From: G965216255 sp965216255
GTDB lineage: Bacteria > Bacteroidota > Rhodothermia > Rhodothermales > Bin80
Direction: 5' to 3'
Assembly: GCA_965216255.1 (NCBI GenBank)
Contig: OZ244148.1
Location: 2,914,001 to 2,978,000 of the forward strand
DNA: 64,000 nt
In this document: positions 8,627-18,229 of the stretch, in pieces
Position numbering within the stretch: position 1 is the first letter of the stretch
Layout: each line of letters starts with the position of its first letter
Position numbers and translations under genes: made by a program
The notes under the pieces: generated by a model
The model's database searches: none
Told to the model about the DNA's origin: nothing
What the model saw: only the letters and a program-made list of their open reading frames with translations

Positions 8627-9616
8627 TCAGACCATGGACGCGGAGGCTGCCACGCCCTCTAGTGCAGGAAGGAAAACCTCCGCCGGCGTGCGGTAGGCCA
8701 AGCATCGGCGCGGACGGTTGTTCAATTGCGCTTGCACCCGCCTCACCGCTGCCGGTTCAACCGTGTGAAAGTTGGTTGCCTTCGGGAAGTACTCTCGCAC
8801 CAGGCCGTTGGTGTGCTCGTTCAGACCACGCTCCCAGGAGTGGTATGGCCTCGCAAAGTAAAACGATGCGGAAAGCGCGCTGGCGATCTGCCGATGATGA
8901 GCGAACTCCTTGCCATTGTCCGCCGTGATAGTAAGTACCCGGTCCTTTACCGGACTGAGACAACCTATGATCGCATGGCGGACCCCGATCGCAGCCTTTG
9001 ACGCAACGTGCTCAAGAAACGTGAATTTCGAGGCGCGATCGACCATGGATACCAGTGCTCCCTGTTGTTTCGCCCCGATGATCGTATCAACCTCCCAGTC
9101 GCCTATCCGCGTCTTCTGCTCTACAATGGGATCACGTTCGCTGATGTCTACACGGTGCGGTATCAGGCCGCGCCCAGCACCGCTCTTGTTACGCCTGTTG
9201 TACCGCTTACCACGGCGACGCAGCAGCTTGTACAACGATCCGCCAGCCGCTCGGTCCGCCCAGCTATGCCTGTAAATCCATGTGGTGCTTACCGAAACGA
9301 CACCATCACGACGAAGTCGACCCGAGACCTGCTCTGGACTCCAGTGCAGGGCGAGCTTCTCACGCACAAGAGACCACATCGCTTCAGTCATCTTCCGTGG
9401 ACGCAACGATGCCTTCCTCCGCCGCCCGCTGGCCAAGCGGGTAGCCTGTTGATACCGGTAGCCCCTACCTCCGCTGTTGCGATGCAACTCCCGGCTGATC
9501 GTCGATGGCGAGCGACCCAACTGTCGCGCAATCTCGCGCAGCGAATCAGCTCGCTTCCTCAATGCGTGAATCTGGCACCTTTCCTCATAGGAAAGATGAT
9601 GATAGCCCGTCGCCAT
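8627..9616 (-). CDS. IS30-family transposase
   Basis: A 329-residue transposase. The N-terminus has the IS30 helix-turn-helix (YEERCQIHALRK... IARQLGRSPSTISREL, about 10-45). The DDE catalytic core follows, with Asp in GDWEVDTI near 170, Asp in TADNGKEF near 235 and Glu in LNEHTNGL near 265. The C-terminus has the NNRPRRCLAYRTPAEVF motif usual in the family. Length and order are normal and no stop or frameshift is visible, making it the only transposase in the window that reads intact. It catalyses cut-out/circle transposition of the surrounding element. Confidence 0.93.
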   Translation of the reverse strand: MATGYHHLSYEERCQIHALRKRADSLREIARQLGRSPSTISRELHRNSGGRGYRYQQATRLASGRRRKASLRPRKMTEAMWSLVREKLALHWSPEQVSGRLRRDGVVSVSTTWIYRHSWADRAAGGSLYKLLRRRGKRYNRRNKSGAGRGLIPHRVDISERDPIVEQKTRIGDWEVDTIIGAKQQGALVSMVDRASKFTFLEHVASKAAIGVRHAIIGCLSPVKDRVLTITADNGKEFAHHRQIASALSASFYFARPYHSWERGLNEHTNGLVREYFPKATNFHTVEPAAVRRVQAQLNNRPRRCLAYRTPAEVFLPALEGVAASASMV

Positions 9617-9927
9617 TTGATACCCTCCAATGATGTCTTAACGGAGCGTACCGGCATCATCTCGCTCACATGTAATCAGCGTGATGAATACGCGCTTGCT
9701 AGCGCGCTGTCATCCAAATCAAGTGTTGCACTTCGTTGTTAAATGGGCCCTATTAATGATTCGTTTATTTTTCGTATACATGATAAGGCTCCCCACGTAC
9801 CTCCAATTATAGCTGTAACGGAGGCATCTCATCAACACTCCTTCCGGTCGATTCTTTTTCGGCCGGGCACTATATTGCGGATGTCAGATCATGGCCACGA
9901 TGATCAGGGGCGAATGCGAAATGACTC

Positions 9928-12663
9928 ATGAATGCCGTAGAGATTGAAGAGGCTGTCTCCGACCTCGCCAAGAAACCGTTCGATCCCAGCGAGTTTCCCT
10001 TCGCCTTTCTGAAGGCACTCGGGAACAAGCAGACAACAATCAAGAAGCTCCGCGCCGGAGTAACAAATCGGTCCGATGTCGGTGGGATCCTCCAGTGGAA
10101 CAACATCCACATCAAGGTCGCCCCAGACGATAAGGTCCCGGCGACGCTGGATGCCCTGAAGGCGAGTCCCGCGACTGTCCGAGCCAAAGCAAAGTTCGTC
10201 CTCGCGACGGACGGGAAGACTCTTCACGCCGAGCATATAGAGGGCGGCGACATTGTCGTCTGCGACTACCCCGATTTTCATGAGGACTTCGCTTTCTTTC
10301 TGCCGCTGGCCGGCATCGTAACCGTCAGTCAAATCCGTGAGAGTGCGTTCGACATCAAGGCGACCGTACTGCTGAACCGGCTCTATCTCGAGCTCTTCAA
10401 GAAGAATCCCGAGTTGGAGTTTTCGAGTCGGCGCAACGAGATAAATCATTTTATGGCACGCCTCATCTTCTGCTTCTTCGCTGAGGACACCGATATCTTC
10501 CCCGCCCAAGCGCGGTTTACGCGCATAATAGATCAGATGAGCCAGCACGATGGAGCCAACACCCACCGGGTGCTCAACGAGCTCTTTCGTGCCATGAGTA
10601 CTCCCGTCGAGGATCGAAATACGGTCCGCCTTCCCCGTTGGGCCCAGGGGCTCCCCTATGTGAACGGTGGGCTCTTTGTGGACTCGGTGGAGGCTCCTCG
10701 ATTCAGCCGGATAGCGCGATCCTATCTCCTCCACATCGGGAATCTCGATTGGAAAAAGATCAACCCGGATATTTTCGGATCGATGGTTCAGACGGTTGCC
10801 GTCAAGGAAGAACGTGGCAACATCGGCATGCACTACACGAGCGTGCCTAACATCCTAAAGGTGCTGAACCCGCTGTTCCTCGACGATCTGCGTGAGCAAC
10901 TGGACAAAGCGGGCGATAATGGCCGCAAGCTCCTGAATCTCAGAAACCGTTTGGCCCGGATTCGGGTGTTCGATCCGGCCTGTGGTTCTGGCAACTTCCT
11001 CGTGATCGCTTACAAGCAAATGCGGGAGATCGAGGCAGAAATCAACAGGCGACGACGGGAACCCGAGCGCAAGTCAGACATCCCGATCAGCAACTTTCGC
11101 GGGATTGAAATAGCTGACTTCTCTGCCGAGGTCGCACGTATCGCTCTTGTAATTGCGGAGTATCAGTGCAACGTGAACCACCTCGGACAAAGGGAGGCAA
11201 TAGCCGAAGTCCTGCCACTCGACCAGGCGAACTGGATCACCTGCGCGAACGCGCTGCGGATTGACTGGAGTCGCGTTTGCCCCCCCACTGGAACCGGGGC
11301 TAGGCTCGTCTCAGACGACCTGTTTCACACGCCGCTCGACCAGGCTGCAATCGACTTTGCCAACGAAGGTGGCGAGACGTACATCTGCGGAAATCCGCCA
11401 TATCTTGGGAGCACCTACCAGTCCAAGGCACAGAAGTTAGATCTCGAGCATGTCTTCAAGGGACGCGTAAAGCGGTGGAAATCACTCGATTACGTCGCCG
11501 GGTGGTTTATGAAGGCTGCGGACTACATGGAGACAACCCGTGCCATGTCAGCCTTCGTGACCACGAATTCCCTCAATCAGGGACAGCAGGCAGCGATCCT
11601 CTGGCCCGCGATCTTTGGCACCGGACAGGAGATCACCTTTGCCCACACTAGCTTCAAGTGGGCGAATCTCGCCAAACATAATGCCGGCGTTACTGTGGCT
11701 ATCGTCGGCATATCAAACGATCCCGGGGCGATACGCAAGCTCTTTTCCATAGGCCCAGGCGGAGAAACTGTGCGGCGAAAGACCACCAGCATCAACGCTT
11801 ATCTGGTGCCTGGGGCAGACGTGATCGTGAGAAAGGTAGCCAAGCCATTAACTTCGGTGGCGGAAATGCGCTTCGGAAACAAGCCTGTGGATGGCGGAAA
11901 CCTGCTCCTAACCGATGAAGAAGTCGATGGGCTTGGCCTTACATCTGCGCAGAAAGCCTGCTTCATCCGACGCATCTACGGTTCGAGGGAATTCATTAAG
12001 GGACTCTCACGCTATTGCCTCTGGATCGAGGATGAGTATTTGGAAGAAGCGCTTGCAATTCCATCAATCCGAAGACGTGTGAATGCTGTGCGGGACATGC
12101 GGCGTGAGAGTAGGGACAGCGGTGCTAACAAGATGGCCACCCGCCCCCACCAGTTTCGCGAAATGAATTCGGGGGTCAGTTCCACCATCATCGTTCCTCG
12201 CGTCTCATCCGAAAATCGTGACTACCTGCCTGTTGGTTACTTGCCGCCCGGCGGTATCGTGTCGGACTTGGCTTTTGGCATCTTCGACGCCCCGCTCTGG
12301 CCTTTGGCGCTGATCGCATCGCGTCTGCACTTGGTGTGGATTGGTACAGTGTGCGGCAAACTCAAGACCGATTTCCGCTATTCCAACACCCTAGGCTGGA
12401 ATACCTTTCCCGTGCCGACGCTCACCGCGAAGAATCGAGCGGATCTGAAAGCGTGCGCCGAGAATATCCTGCTCGCGCGCGAGGCGCATTTCCCAAAGAC
12501 GATCGCTGAGCTGTATGCCGCCAACGGCATGCCGGAGAATCTCCGCAGCGCCCACGAGCGAAACGACGAAGTGCTTGAGCGAATCTATATTGGTCGGCGC
12601 TTCCGAAATGATACCGAGCGACTGGAGAAGCTATTTGAGCTGTACACGCAATTGGCAAATTGA
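9928..12663 (+). CDS. MmeI-like adenine-specific DNA methyltransferase
   Basis: A 911-residue protein. The N-terminus (residues 15-60, EFPFAFLKALG... IKKLRAG) resembles the MmeI N-terminal domain. The SAM-binding motif I (VFDPACGSGNF) is near residue 350 and the catalytic NPPY motif (ICGNPPYLGS) near residue 489, diagnostic of N6-adenine methyltransferases; a large target-recognition region follows. There is no obvious nuclease motif, so restriction, if any, would come from the partner genes. It is first in a forward operon with a helicase, a GIY-YIG nuclease and an AAA ATPase. It probably methylates host DNA to mark self. The gene is intact although the last gene of the set is broken, so orphan methylation may continue. 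Confidence 0.85.
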   Translation: MNAVEIEEAVSDLAKKPFDPSEFPFAFLKALGNKQTTIKKLRAGVTNRSDVGGILQWNNIHIKVAPDDKVPATLDALKASPATVRAKAKFVLATDGKTLHAEHIEGGDIVVCDYPDFHEDFAFFLPLAGIVTVSQIRESAFDIKATVLLNRLYLELFKKNPELEFSSRRNEINHFMARLIFCFFAEDTDIFPAQARFTRIIDQMSQHDGANTHRVLNELFRAMSTPVEDRNTVRLPRWAQGLPYVNGGLFVDSVEAPRFSRIARSYLLHIGNLDWKKINPDIFGSMVQTVAVKEERGNIGMHYTSVPNILKVLNPLFLDDLREQLDKAGDNGRKLLNLRNRLARIRVFDPACGSGNFLVIAYKQMREIEAEINRRRREPERKSDIPISNFRGIEIADFSAEVARIALVIAEYQCNVNHLGQREAIAEVLPLDQANWITCANALRIDWSRVCPPTGTGARLVSDDLFHTPLDQAAIDFANEGGETYICGNPPYLGSTYQSKAQKLDLEHVFKGRVKRWKSLDYVAGWFMKAADYMETTRAMSAFVTTNSLNQGQQAAILWPAIFGTGQEITFAHTSFKWANLAKHNAGVTVAIVGISNDPGAIRKLFSIGPGGETVRRKTTSINAYLVPGADVIVRKVAKPLTSVAEMRFGNKPVDGGNLLLTDEEVDGLGLTSAQKACFIRRIYGSREFIKGLSRYCLWIEDEYLEEALAIPSIRRRVNAVRDMRRESRDSGANKMATRPHQFREMNSGVSSTIIVPRVSSENRDYLPVGYLPPGGIVSDLAFGIFDAPLWPLALIASRLHLVWIGTVCGKLKTDFRYSNTLGWNTFPVPTLTAKNRADLKACAENILLAREAHFPKTIAELYAANGMPENLRSAHERNDEVLERIYIGRRFRNDTERLEKLFELYTQLAN

Positions 12664-12683
12664 ACTCACACGGAATTAGTTGT

Positions 12684-14753
12684 ATGGCCAGTACTGAGAG
12701 CATCCCGTCTGTTTCCGTACGCTTTGCGCAAACAGGTCGCACCACCCGGTCCAACGAATTGGGGATGCGCCCAATGCAGGAGCGGGTCTGGGAGCAGCGC
12801 GGGGAGCAGTATCTTCTAATCAAGTCACCGCCGGCCTCGGGAAAGAGCCGGGCGCTCATGTTCATTGCGCTCGATAAGCTCGCAAACCAGGGAATCGCCC
12901 AGACGATCATCGTCGTACCGGAGAAGACCATCGGTGCGAGCTTCGCGGATGTGCCGCTCAGCCGTTTCGGCTTCTGGGCCGACTGGACCGTGCGTCCGAA
13001 GTGGAACCTCTGCTCCGCACCCGGAACGGACGGTGGGAAGGTCAACGCGCTGAAGACGTTCCTAGGTAGCAACGACCGGATACTCGTGTGCACGCACGCG
13101 ACTTTCCGATTTGCTATGGACCGGTTCGGGGTGGAGGCCTTTGACAACCGACTCGTTGCGATAGACGAGTTTCATCACGCCTCCGCCAACCCGGATAACA
13201 GGCTTGGTGTACACATCGACCAACTCATGACGCGGGACAAGGTCCACATCGTGGCGATGACGGGGTCCTACTTCCGGGGCGACGCCGCACCTGTCCTGAT
13301 GCCCGAGGACGAGGAGCGATTCCAGACCGTCACCTACACATACTACGAACAGCTGAGCGGCTACGAGCACCTGAAGCGCGTCGACATAGGCTACTTCTTC
13401 TACACCGGAAGCTACGTGGCCGACATCCTGAAGGTACTCGACCCTGACGAGAAGACGATCATCCATATCCCGAATGTCAACTCACGAGAAAGTACAAAGG
13501 ACAAGATCAGGGAGGTCGAGCACATCCTCGAGGAACTGGGCGAGTGGAAAGGGGCAGATCCAAATACGGGATTCCAACGGGTTGAGACCGCCGACGGTCG
13601 AGTGCTCCAGATCGCCGACCTTGTTGACGACAATCCCGCTCGGCGTGACCTGGTGGCAGCTGCCCTAAGGGATCCCCGAATCAACGAAGATCGGAAATAT
13701 GTGGACTTCATTATCGCCCTGGGAATGGCAAAGGAAGGCTTCGACTGGATCTGGTGTGAGCACGCACTAACCGTCGGATATCGGTCCAGCCTGACCGAGA
13801 TAGTACAGATCATTGGCCGCGTCACGCGGGATGCCCTTGGGAAGGCCCAGGCTCGATTTACAAATCTAATAGCGGAGCCGGATGCTTCCGAGGAAGCAGT
13901 CACCGAGGCGGTCAACGATACGCTAAAGGCCATAGCCGCCAGCCTTCTCATGGAGCAGGTCCTCGCCCCACGCTTCAATTTCAAAGCGAAAACGGATGGG
14001 AGCAAACCCGTGGATGGGCTCGACTACGGCGACGAGGGGTACGACCCGAATCGATGCAATGTGGGGGTCAATAAAGAGACCGGCGCGGTCACCGTTGAGG
14101 TTAAGGGACTGGTGGAGCCAAAAAGCGAGGTGGCTGCCCGCATCTGCCGTGAAGACCTTACCGAGCTGCACACCGCCTTTTTGCAGGACAAGATCGTAGT
14201 GGAACGCGGACTCTTCGATGAGGAGCTCATGCCCGAGGAATTGACCCAGATACGGATGGGGAAGATCGTCAAGGAAAAGTTCCCCAAACTCGACGAACAG
14301 GACCAGGAAGCGGTCCGTGAGCACGCGATCGCCGCCATGAATCTGACTCAGACAGCGAAGAAGATTGTCCTGGAGGACTGGGAAGGCGATCAGGATAAGG
14401 AAGCCGGGAGCGGTCGAAACACGGCCCTGATCGACGGTGTGCGGCGATACGTAATGGATGTGCGGGATCTCGACATCGACCTTATCGACCGCATCAATCC
14501 GTTCGGTGAGGCCTACGCAATCCTTGCCAAGGCAATGAACGAAGACAGCCTCAAGCAAGTGGCGGCCGTGATAACGGCGAAGAAGGTCCGGATCACGCCC
14601 GATGAGGCCCGCGACCTCGCGACGCGCGCCTTGAGGTTCAAGCAGGAGCACGGCCTACTGCCGTCCGTCACCGCAACAGATCCCTGGGAGAGACGCATGG
14701 CCGAAGGCATCGCCGTTCTGAAGCGCATGGCGGCGGAGGCAACCGATGTCTAA
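12684..14753 (+). CDS. DEAD/DEAH-type superfamily 2 helicase
   Basis: I place the start at the ATG at 12684 (689 residues); a TTG at 12660 overlapping the methyltransferase stop would add eight. Motif I (SPPASGKSRA) lies near residue 47, motif II (DEFHHA) near 159, motif III (AMTGSYF) near 193 and motif VI (QIIGRVTRD) near 375, so the SF2 ATPase core is complete. The last 300 residues carry no known domain and may bind partners. In methyltransferase-helicase defence modules such ATPases translocate on or unwind foreign DNA. The gene overlaps the next one by eight bases, indicating co-translation. Confidence 0.85.
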   Translation: MASTESIPSVSVRFAQTGRTTRSNELGMRPMQERVWEQRGEQYLLIKSPPASGKSRALMFIALDKLANQGIAQTIIVVPEKTIGASFADVPLSRFGFWADWTVRPKWNLCSAPGTDGGKVNALKTFLGSNDRILVCTHATFRFAMDRFGVEAFDNRLVAIDEFHHASANPDNRLGVHIDQLMTRDKVHIVAMTGSYFRGDAAPVLMPEDEERFQTVTYTYYEQLSGYEHLKRVDIGYFFYTGSYVADILKVLDPDEKTIIHIPNVNSRESTKDKIREVEHILEELGEWKGADPNTGFQRVETADGRVLQIADLVDDNPARRDLVAAALRDPRINEDRKYVDFIIALGMAKEGFDWIWCEHALTVGYRSSLTEIVQIIGRVTRDALGKAQARFTNLIAEPDASEEAVTEAVNDTLKAIAASLLMEQVLAPRFNFKAKTDGSKPVDGLDYGDEGYDPNRCNVGVNKETGAVTVEVKGLVEPKSEVAARICREDLTELHTAFLQDKIVVERGLFDEELMPEELTQIRMGKIVKEKFPKLDEQDQEAVREHAIAAMNLTQTAKKIVLEDWEGDQDKEAGSGRNTALIDGVRRYVMDVRDLDIDLIDRINPFGEAYAILAKAMNEDSLKQVAAVITAKKVRITPDEARDLATRALRFKQEHGLLPSVTATDPWERRMAEGIAVLKRMAAEATDV

Positions 14754-15936
14754 GGAATTCACCGAGCGGGACGCTGCGCTGCTCGACGCGCTTGGGGTCG
14801 AGGTCAAACCTAGGAGGGTTGAACGATACACGTCCCGTGAAGAACGGATACTTACGGGCTTTGCGGAGATCCAACGGTTCGTGGATCTGCACGGCCGAGC
14901 TCCCAGCAGAGACGAGAACCGCAATGTCTTTGAACGACTCTATGCCGCGCGGTTGGACCGGCTCCTCAAGTTGGAGGAATGTCGCAAGCTCCTCGCTCCG
15001 CTGGATCACCAAGGGTTGTTGAATAGCAATGCCGGAGTCGAGAACCCGCTTCCGGACGCTTTGGATGACGACGCGCTTCTTGCTGAGCTTGGTATCCAGA
15101 CTGCGGCAACCGACATCACCAACCTGCGCCACGTTCGGTCGAGTGCCGAGAAGCGGGCAGCCGAGGAGATCGCGAGTCGCACGAGGTGCAAGGATTTCGA
15201 GCGGTTCCGACCGCTCTTTGAGCAAGTCCAAAGGGATATCGATGAGGGTATTCGCGATACGCGACCCTGCGAGCGGAAGGCGGAGATCAAGCCCGATCGG
15301 TTCTTCGTTGTGGGAGGCCAGAAAGCCTACATCGCGGCGATGGGACGAATATTCACCCAGGAATACGGCGACAAGGACGCCCGCCTCCGGGTGATTTTTG
15401 ACAACGGCACTGAAAGCAACCTGCTCCGACGTTCCCTTCAACGTGCGCTCCACAAGGACCCGCTAGGTCGGCGGATCACTGAACCTACAGCTGGGCCGCT
15501 TTTCGCCGATCACACTGCTGAGGGCGACGAGGCGAGCGGCACAATCTATGTGCTACGGAGCAAATCCGATCTTCCTGTCATTGCAAAACATCGCGATCTG
15601 ATCCACAAGATCGGTGTCACCGGCGGCAACGTTCGTGAGCGCATCGCAGGCGCACGGCTCCAGCCTACCTTCCTCATGGCAGACGTCGAGATCGTTGCCA
15701 CCTACCAGCTCTACAACATCAATCGCAGCAAGTTGGAGCGGCTCATCCACCGTCTATTCGGCCCCGCACGCCTCGACATTGAGATCAAGGATCGCTTCGG
15801 CAACCCCGTACTCCCGCGAGAATGGTTCCTGGTGCCCCTCCACGTGATCGATCAAGCCGTTGAGAAGATCAAAGAGGGAACGATCACCCGGTATACCTAC
15901 GACGCGAATTCAGCCAGGATGATCGAATGCGAATAA
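14746..15936 (+). CDS. GIY-YIG (T5orf172-type) nuclease domain protein
   Basis: A 396-residue protein whose C-terminal part carries a GIY-YIG-like core: GTIYVLRS near residue 264, KIGVTGGNVRERI near 288-300 (with the conserved Arg) and the catalytic-type Glu in KLERLIH near 330. This arrangement fits the T5orf172 branch. The N-terminal 250 residues are charged, largely helical and unassigned. It lies in the methyltransferase operon, overlapping the helicase by eight bases and the ATPase by ten. It is the best candidate for the DNA-cutting subunit of the module (inference). Confidence 0.8.
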   Translation: MSKEFTERDAALLDALGVEVKPRRVERYTSREERILTGFAEIQRFVDLHGRAPSRDENRNVFERLYAARLDRLLKLEECRKLLAPLDHQGLLNSNAGVENPLPDALDDDALLAELGIQTAATDITNLRHVRSSAEKRAAEEIASRTRCKDFERFRPLFEQVQRDIDEGIRDTRPCERKAEIKPDRFFVVGGQKAYIAAMGRIFTQEYGDKDARLRVIFDNGTESNLLRRSLQRALHKDPLGRRITEPTAGPLFADHTAEGDEASGTIYVLRSKSDLPVIAKHRDLIHKIGVTGGNVRERIAGARLQPTFLMADVEIVATYQLYNINRSKLERLIHRLFGPARLDIEIKDRFGNPVLPREWFLVPLHVIDQAVEKIKEGTITRYTYDANSARMIECE

Positions 15937-16133
15937 AGAGCGTGTGCTTGAAGAACTACAAGCGATTCACCGAGCTCACGATATCCGGACTGCCCGCAAC
16001 TGCGAGGCTCGCGGTATTAGTTGGGCCGAACGGCACCGGCAAGTCATCCGTCTTCGACTCGTTCCTGCTGAAGGCCAATGCGGCCGTCAACAACTACAGT
16101 CTCTCTGCCCAAGTTTACCATTGTGCTTCATAA
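15927..16133 (+). pseudogene. AAA ATPase, N-terminal part, cut by an insertion sequence
   Basis: The frame begins MRIKSVCLKNYKRFTELT and has a Walker A motif GPNGTGKSS near residues 32-40, as in SMC/RecF/OLD-like ATPases. Native sequence ends near residue 60 (NNYSLS). After that the frame runs into the left end of the IS1634-type element and stops at 16133. The rest of the gene resumes near 18230. The start overlaps the GIY-YIG gene by ten bases. Confidence 0.85.
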
Positions 16134-18180
16134 CAGGTTGTAAAATAGAGACTTGAAAATTGTTCTGGCACAACAAATGGCCACCAAGTGAGGTTTTATG
16201 CCTTAGGTCATATGATCGTCTTGTGCATGGCCAAGGGCAGTGGATCGATGCACAAGGCATCGTAAATGGCCCTTAGTTCCATATCCGGCTGCGAGCTGGT
16301 GCGGACATGGAGTGTGCGTGCGTCCTTGCGCTCGAAGATGCTGGTCGTGCGAACCTGACGACGAAGGATCCTCCTGAGTGTCGTCCAGCTGAAGCGTAGT
16401 CCTTTCTGGCGCAGACGCGTACGAATCACCTGCACCAACTGGTAAGCCAGGACCGTGATGAATAGATGGCCCTCCGCGCGCCGGCCTGTGGAATGGTAGA
16501 TCGGTCGCAGTCCGAGTTCCGACTTCAGGGACCGGAACACCGCTTCCAGATCGGTCAGCATCACATACGTGCGCCAGAGCTCTTCCGCGGTGAACTCCAT
16601 CTCGTTGCTGCGCAGGCAATAGACGCCCGGATCGGTCATCAACGCGGGTGCTTTCGGCGTCTTTGTCCACGTGATAGACTGGGCCCGCTTGCCGTCCTCA
16701 TCCGTCTCCACTTCTATCTCGTAATGCTGTCCGATGCCGCTGAAGCTCTGCTTCAATCGGCCGATACGTTCCCTTATGAGGTCGATGCGCTTTTGCGTCT
16801 TCGGCAGGGCAAGCCCCTCGGAAAGCTTGCCGAGGGCCTCCTCGAATCTTTCCGCTTTCTGCTTCACCTTGGCCTCTTCCATCGCCATGCGGGACCGGGA
16901 TCGGCAACAGAGCCGTACCTCGTCGTCTGCCTCCTCCCGGTACACCTCGACGTCACTGCCCGAGGCCGTCTGAAGAGCCTCGGCCTGCTGCTCATCAAAA
17001 TGCTTCCTGCGCTCTCTTGATACCACGATGTAGCGGTAGCCCTCCTCTCGCAGCCAGTCTATGCGGTCCTGTGTGGCAATGCCCCGATCCATCACCACAC
17101 GTGCGTTCTTGGGCGTCTCCAGGGACTCCAGCATCTCCTTGAGCGTGGACGCTTCGTTTACGTTGCCCTTGAAGACTTGGCTACGACGCACGAACCCGCT
17201 GCCGTCCACTACAAGAGCCAGCGTGAGCAGCACGCAGTCACTGCGACGCTCCTTCGAGCGTCCGTACTTGGCCTTGTCGATGCTCTTGTCACTGCCTTCC
17301 AGGAAGCTGTTGGTCAGATCATAGAGCGCGATCGTGGGCTCCAGATCAAACAGGTCCAGCGCCCGTGCAAAGAGGTGGTCCTCTATGGCCTTGCGGTGTT
17401 TGTGCAGCATGTCGCTGGCCCGGTACAGCTGCATGTCGGCCATCTTCTGGAAGTTGCAGCCCAGAAACTCGTCCAGGCCACTGGCAGAGGCCAGCCAACG
17501 CTTCGTGGCATGTTCGCTGGCCGGCTCGGCCAGACGGCCTATGATGGAGCCCGTGGCTGCATGCCGGAGGCCTCGTGTGATGCCAAGCTTCTCGAAGAGC
17601 TCATCCATGCCCAACTGCTCCATGGCCCAGAGCCCCACATGTTCTACACCCACCGTGCGGGGCCGGACCGTTTTGAGCGAGTGGACATCCACATGGTGCC
17701 ATTCGCGCGGCGGCGTCTCGCCCTTGCCCTCGGTCACGGCTACCGCCTTGCGCGCACTCAAAAGTTCTGCAATGCGGTGGGCCTCCTCTTCCACGCGACG
17801 GCAGCAACGCCCATGGGTACGAGTTCGAGCTGGCCCTTGAGCAGTGCCTCAATCCGGTTGCAGAGCGCACGCCAGTAGCGTTTGTCGATGCGGAAGTGGG
17901 CACCGAGATTGAGCAGGGTCTTCTGCCGGACCTTGCCCCCTATGCGTTCGCCGTGGCAGAGCCGAAAGGAATAGTAGCGTGTAGCGTTGTCGGTGGTATG
18001 GGTAAGCGATCGTCGGATATACATAGGGGGAAGATAGGGCTGGAAACCGTTGCTCGCAATAGTCATCCATATTTTATGGCACAACATTCGTATTTCAGTT
18101 TCTGTGAATCTCAAAAATGGTGCGTTGGTGGGAGCTTGTGGGGCTCTGGTGGGGCCAAGCACCATAAATTCCGGCAAAAC
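16108..18180 (-). mobile_element. IS1634-type insertion sequence inside the ATPase gene
   Basis: The element is bounded on the right by aaattccggca near 18168-18178. Its reverse complement, tgccggaattt, also forms the tip of the second IS1634 copy (near 42507). The left end near 16108 starts with a related sequence (tgcccaagttta...gtgctt). The right end reads inward tgccggaattta...gtgctt, an imperfect inverted repeat. The exact boundary and target duplication could not be fixed. It carries one transposase gene with a frameshift. Confidence 0.65.
16208..18024 (-). pseudogene. IS1634-family transposase with one frameshift
   Basis: From an ATG at 18024 the reverse strand reads MYIRRSLTHTTDNATRYYSF... 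up to about 17790, where one base is gained or lost. The product continues in another frame (VEEEAHRIAELLSARK...) for 528 codons to 16208. Hallmarks of IS1634/IS4-type DDE enzymes are present: LYDLTNSFLEG near the first Asp, VVMDRGIATQ at the second, and a C-terminal ...FRSLKSELGLRPIYHS...EGHLFITVLAYQL block with the catalytic Glu region. A full-length enzyme would be about 600 residues. The shift may be a mutation or a programmed frameshift; I favour mutation. Confidence 0.8.
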
Positions 18181-18229
18181 AGGCCTAAAGTGGGGGCTCA
18201 TCCCTAAAAAGCTCTCGAAATAAATAACT

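Larger units (their letters stand above)
8350..9745 (-). mobile_element. IS30-family insertion sequence, apparently complete
   Basis: A single intact transposase gene is flanked by imperfect inverted repeats. The left end at about 8350-8372 contains cgaagtgcaaca. The right end at about 9723-9744 carries its reverse complement, tgttgcacttcg, with AT-rich outer bases on both sides. The element is about 1.4 kb, within the IS30 size range. I could not identify a certain target duplication. It lies just upstream of the ISNCY remnant and about 180 bases before the methyltransferase operon, so it may influence that operon's promoter. Confidence 0.7.

Noticed and set aside
9904..10833. A 309-codon reverse open frame opposite the methyltransferase start
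   Set aside because: It mirrors the methyltransferase coding frame and carries no motif.
12660..12683. TTG start for the helicase overlapping the methyltransferase stop
   Set aside because: Possible, but the ATG at 12684 is a better start codon and the extra eight residues add no domain.
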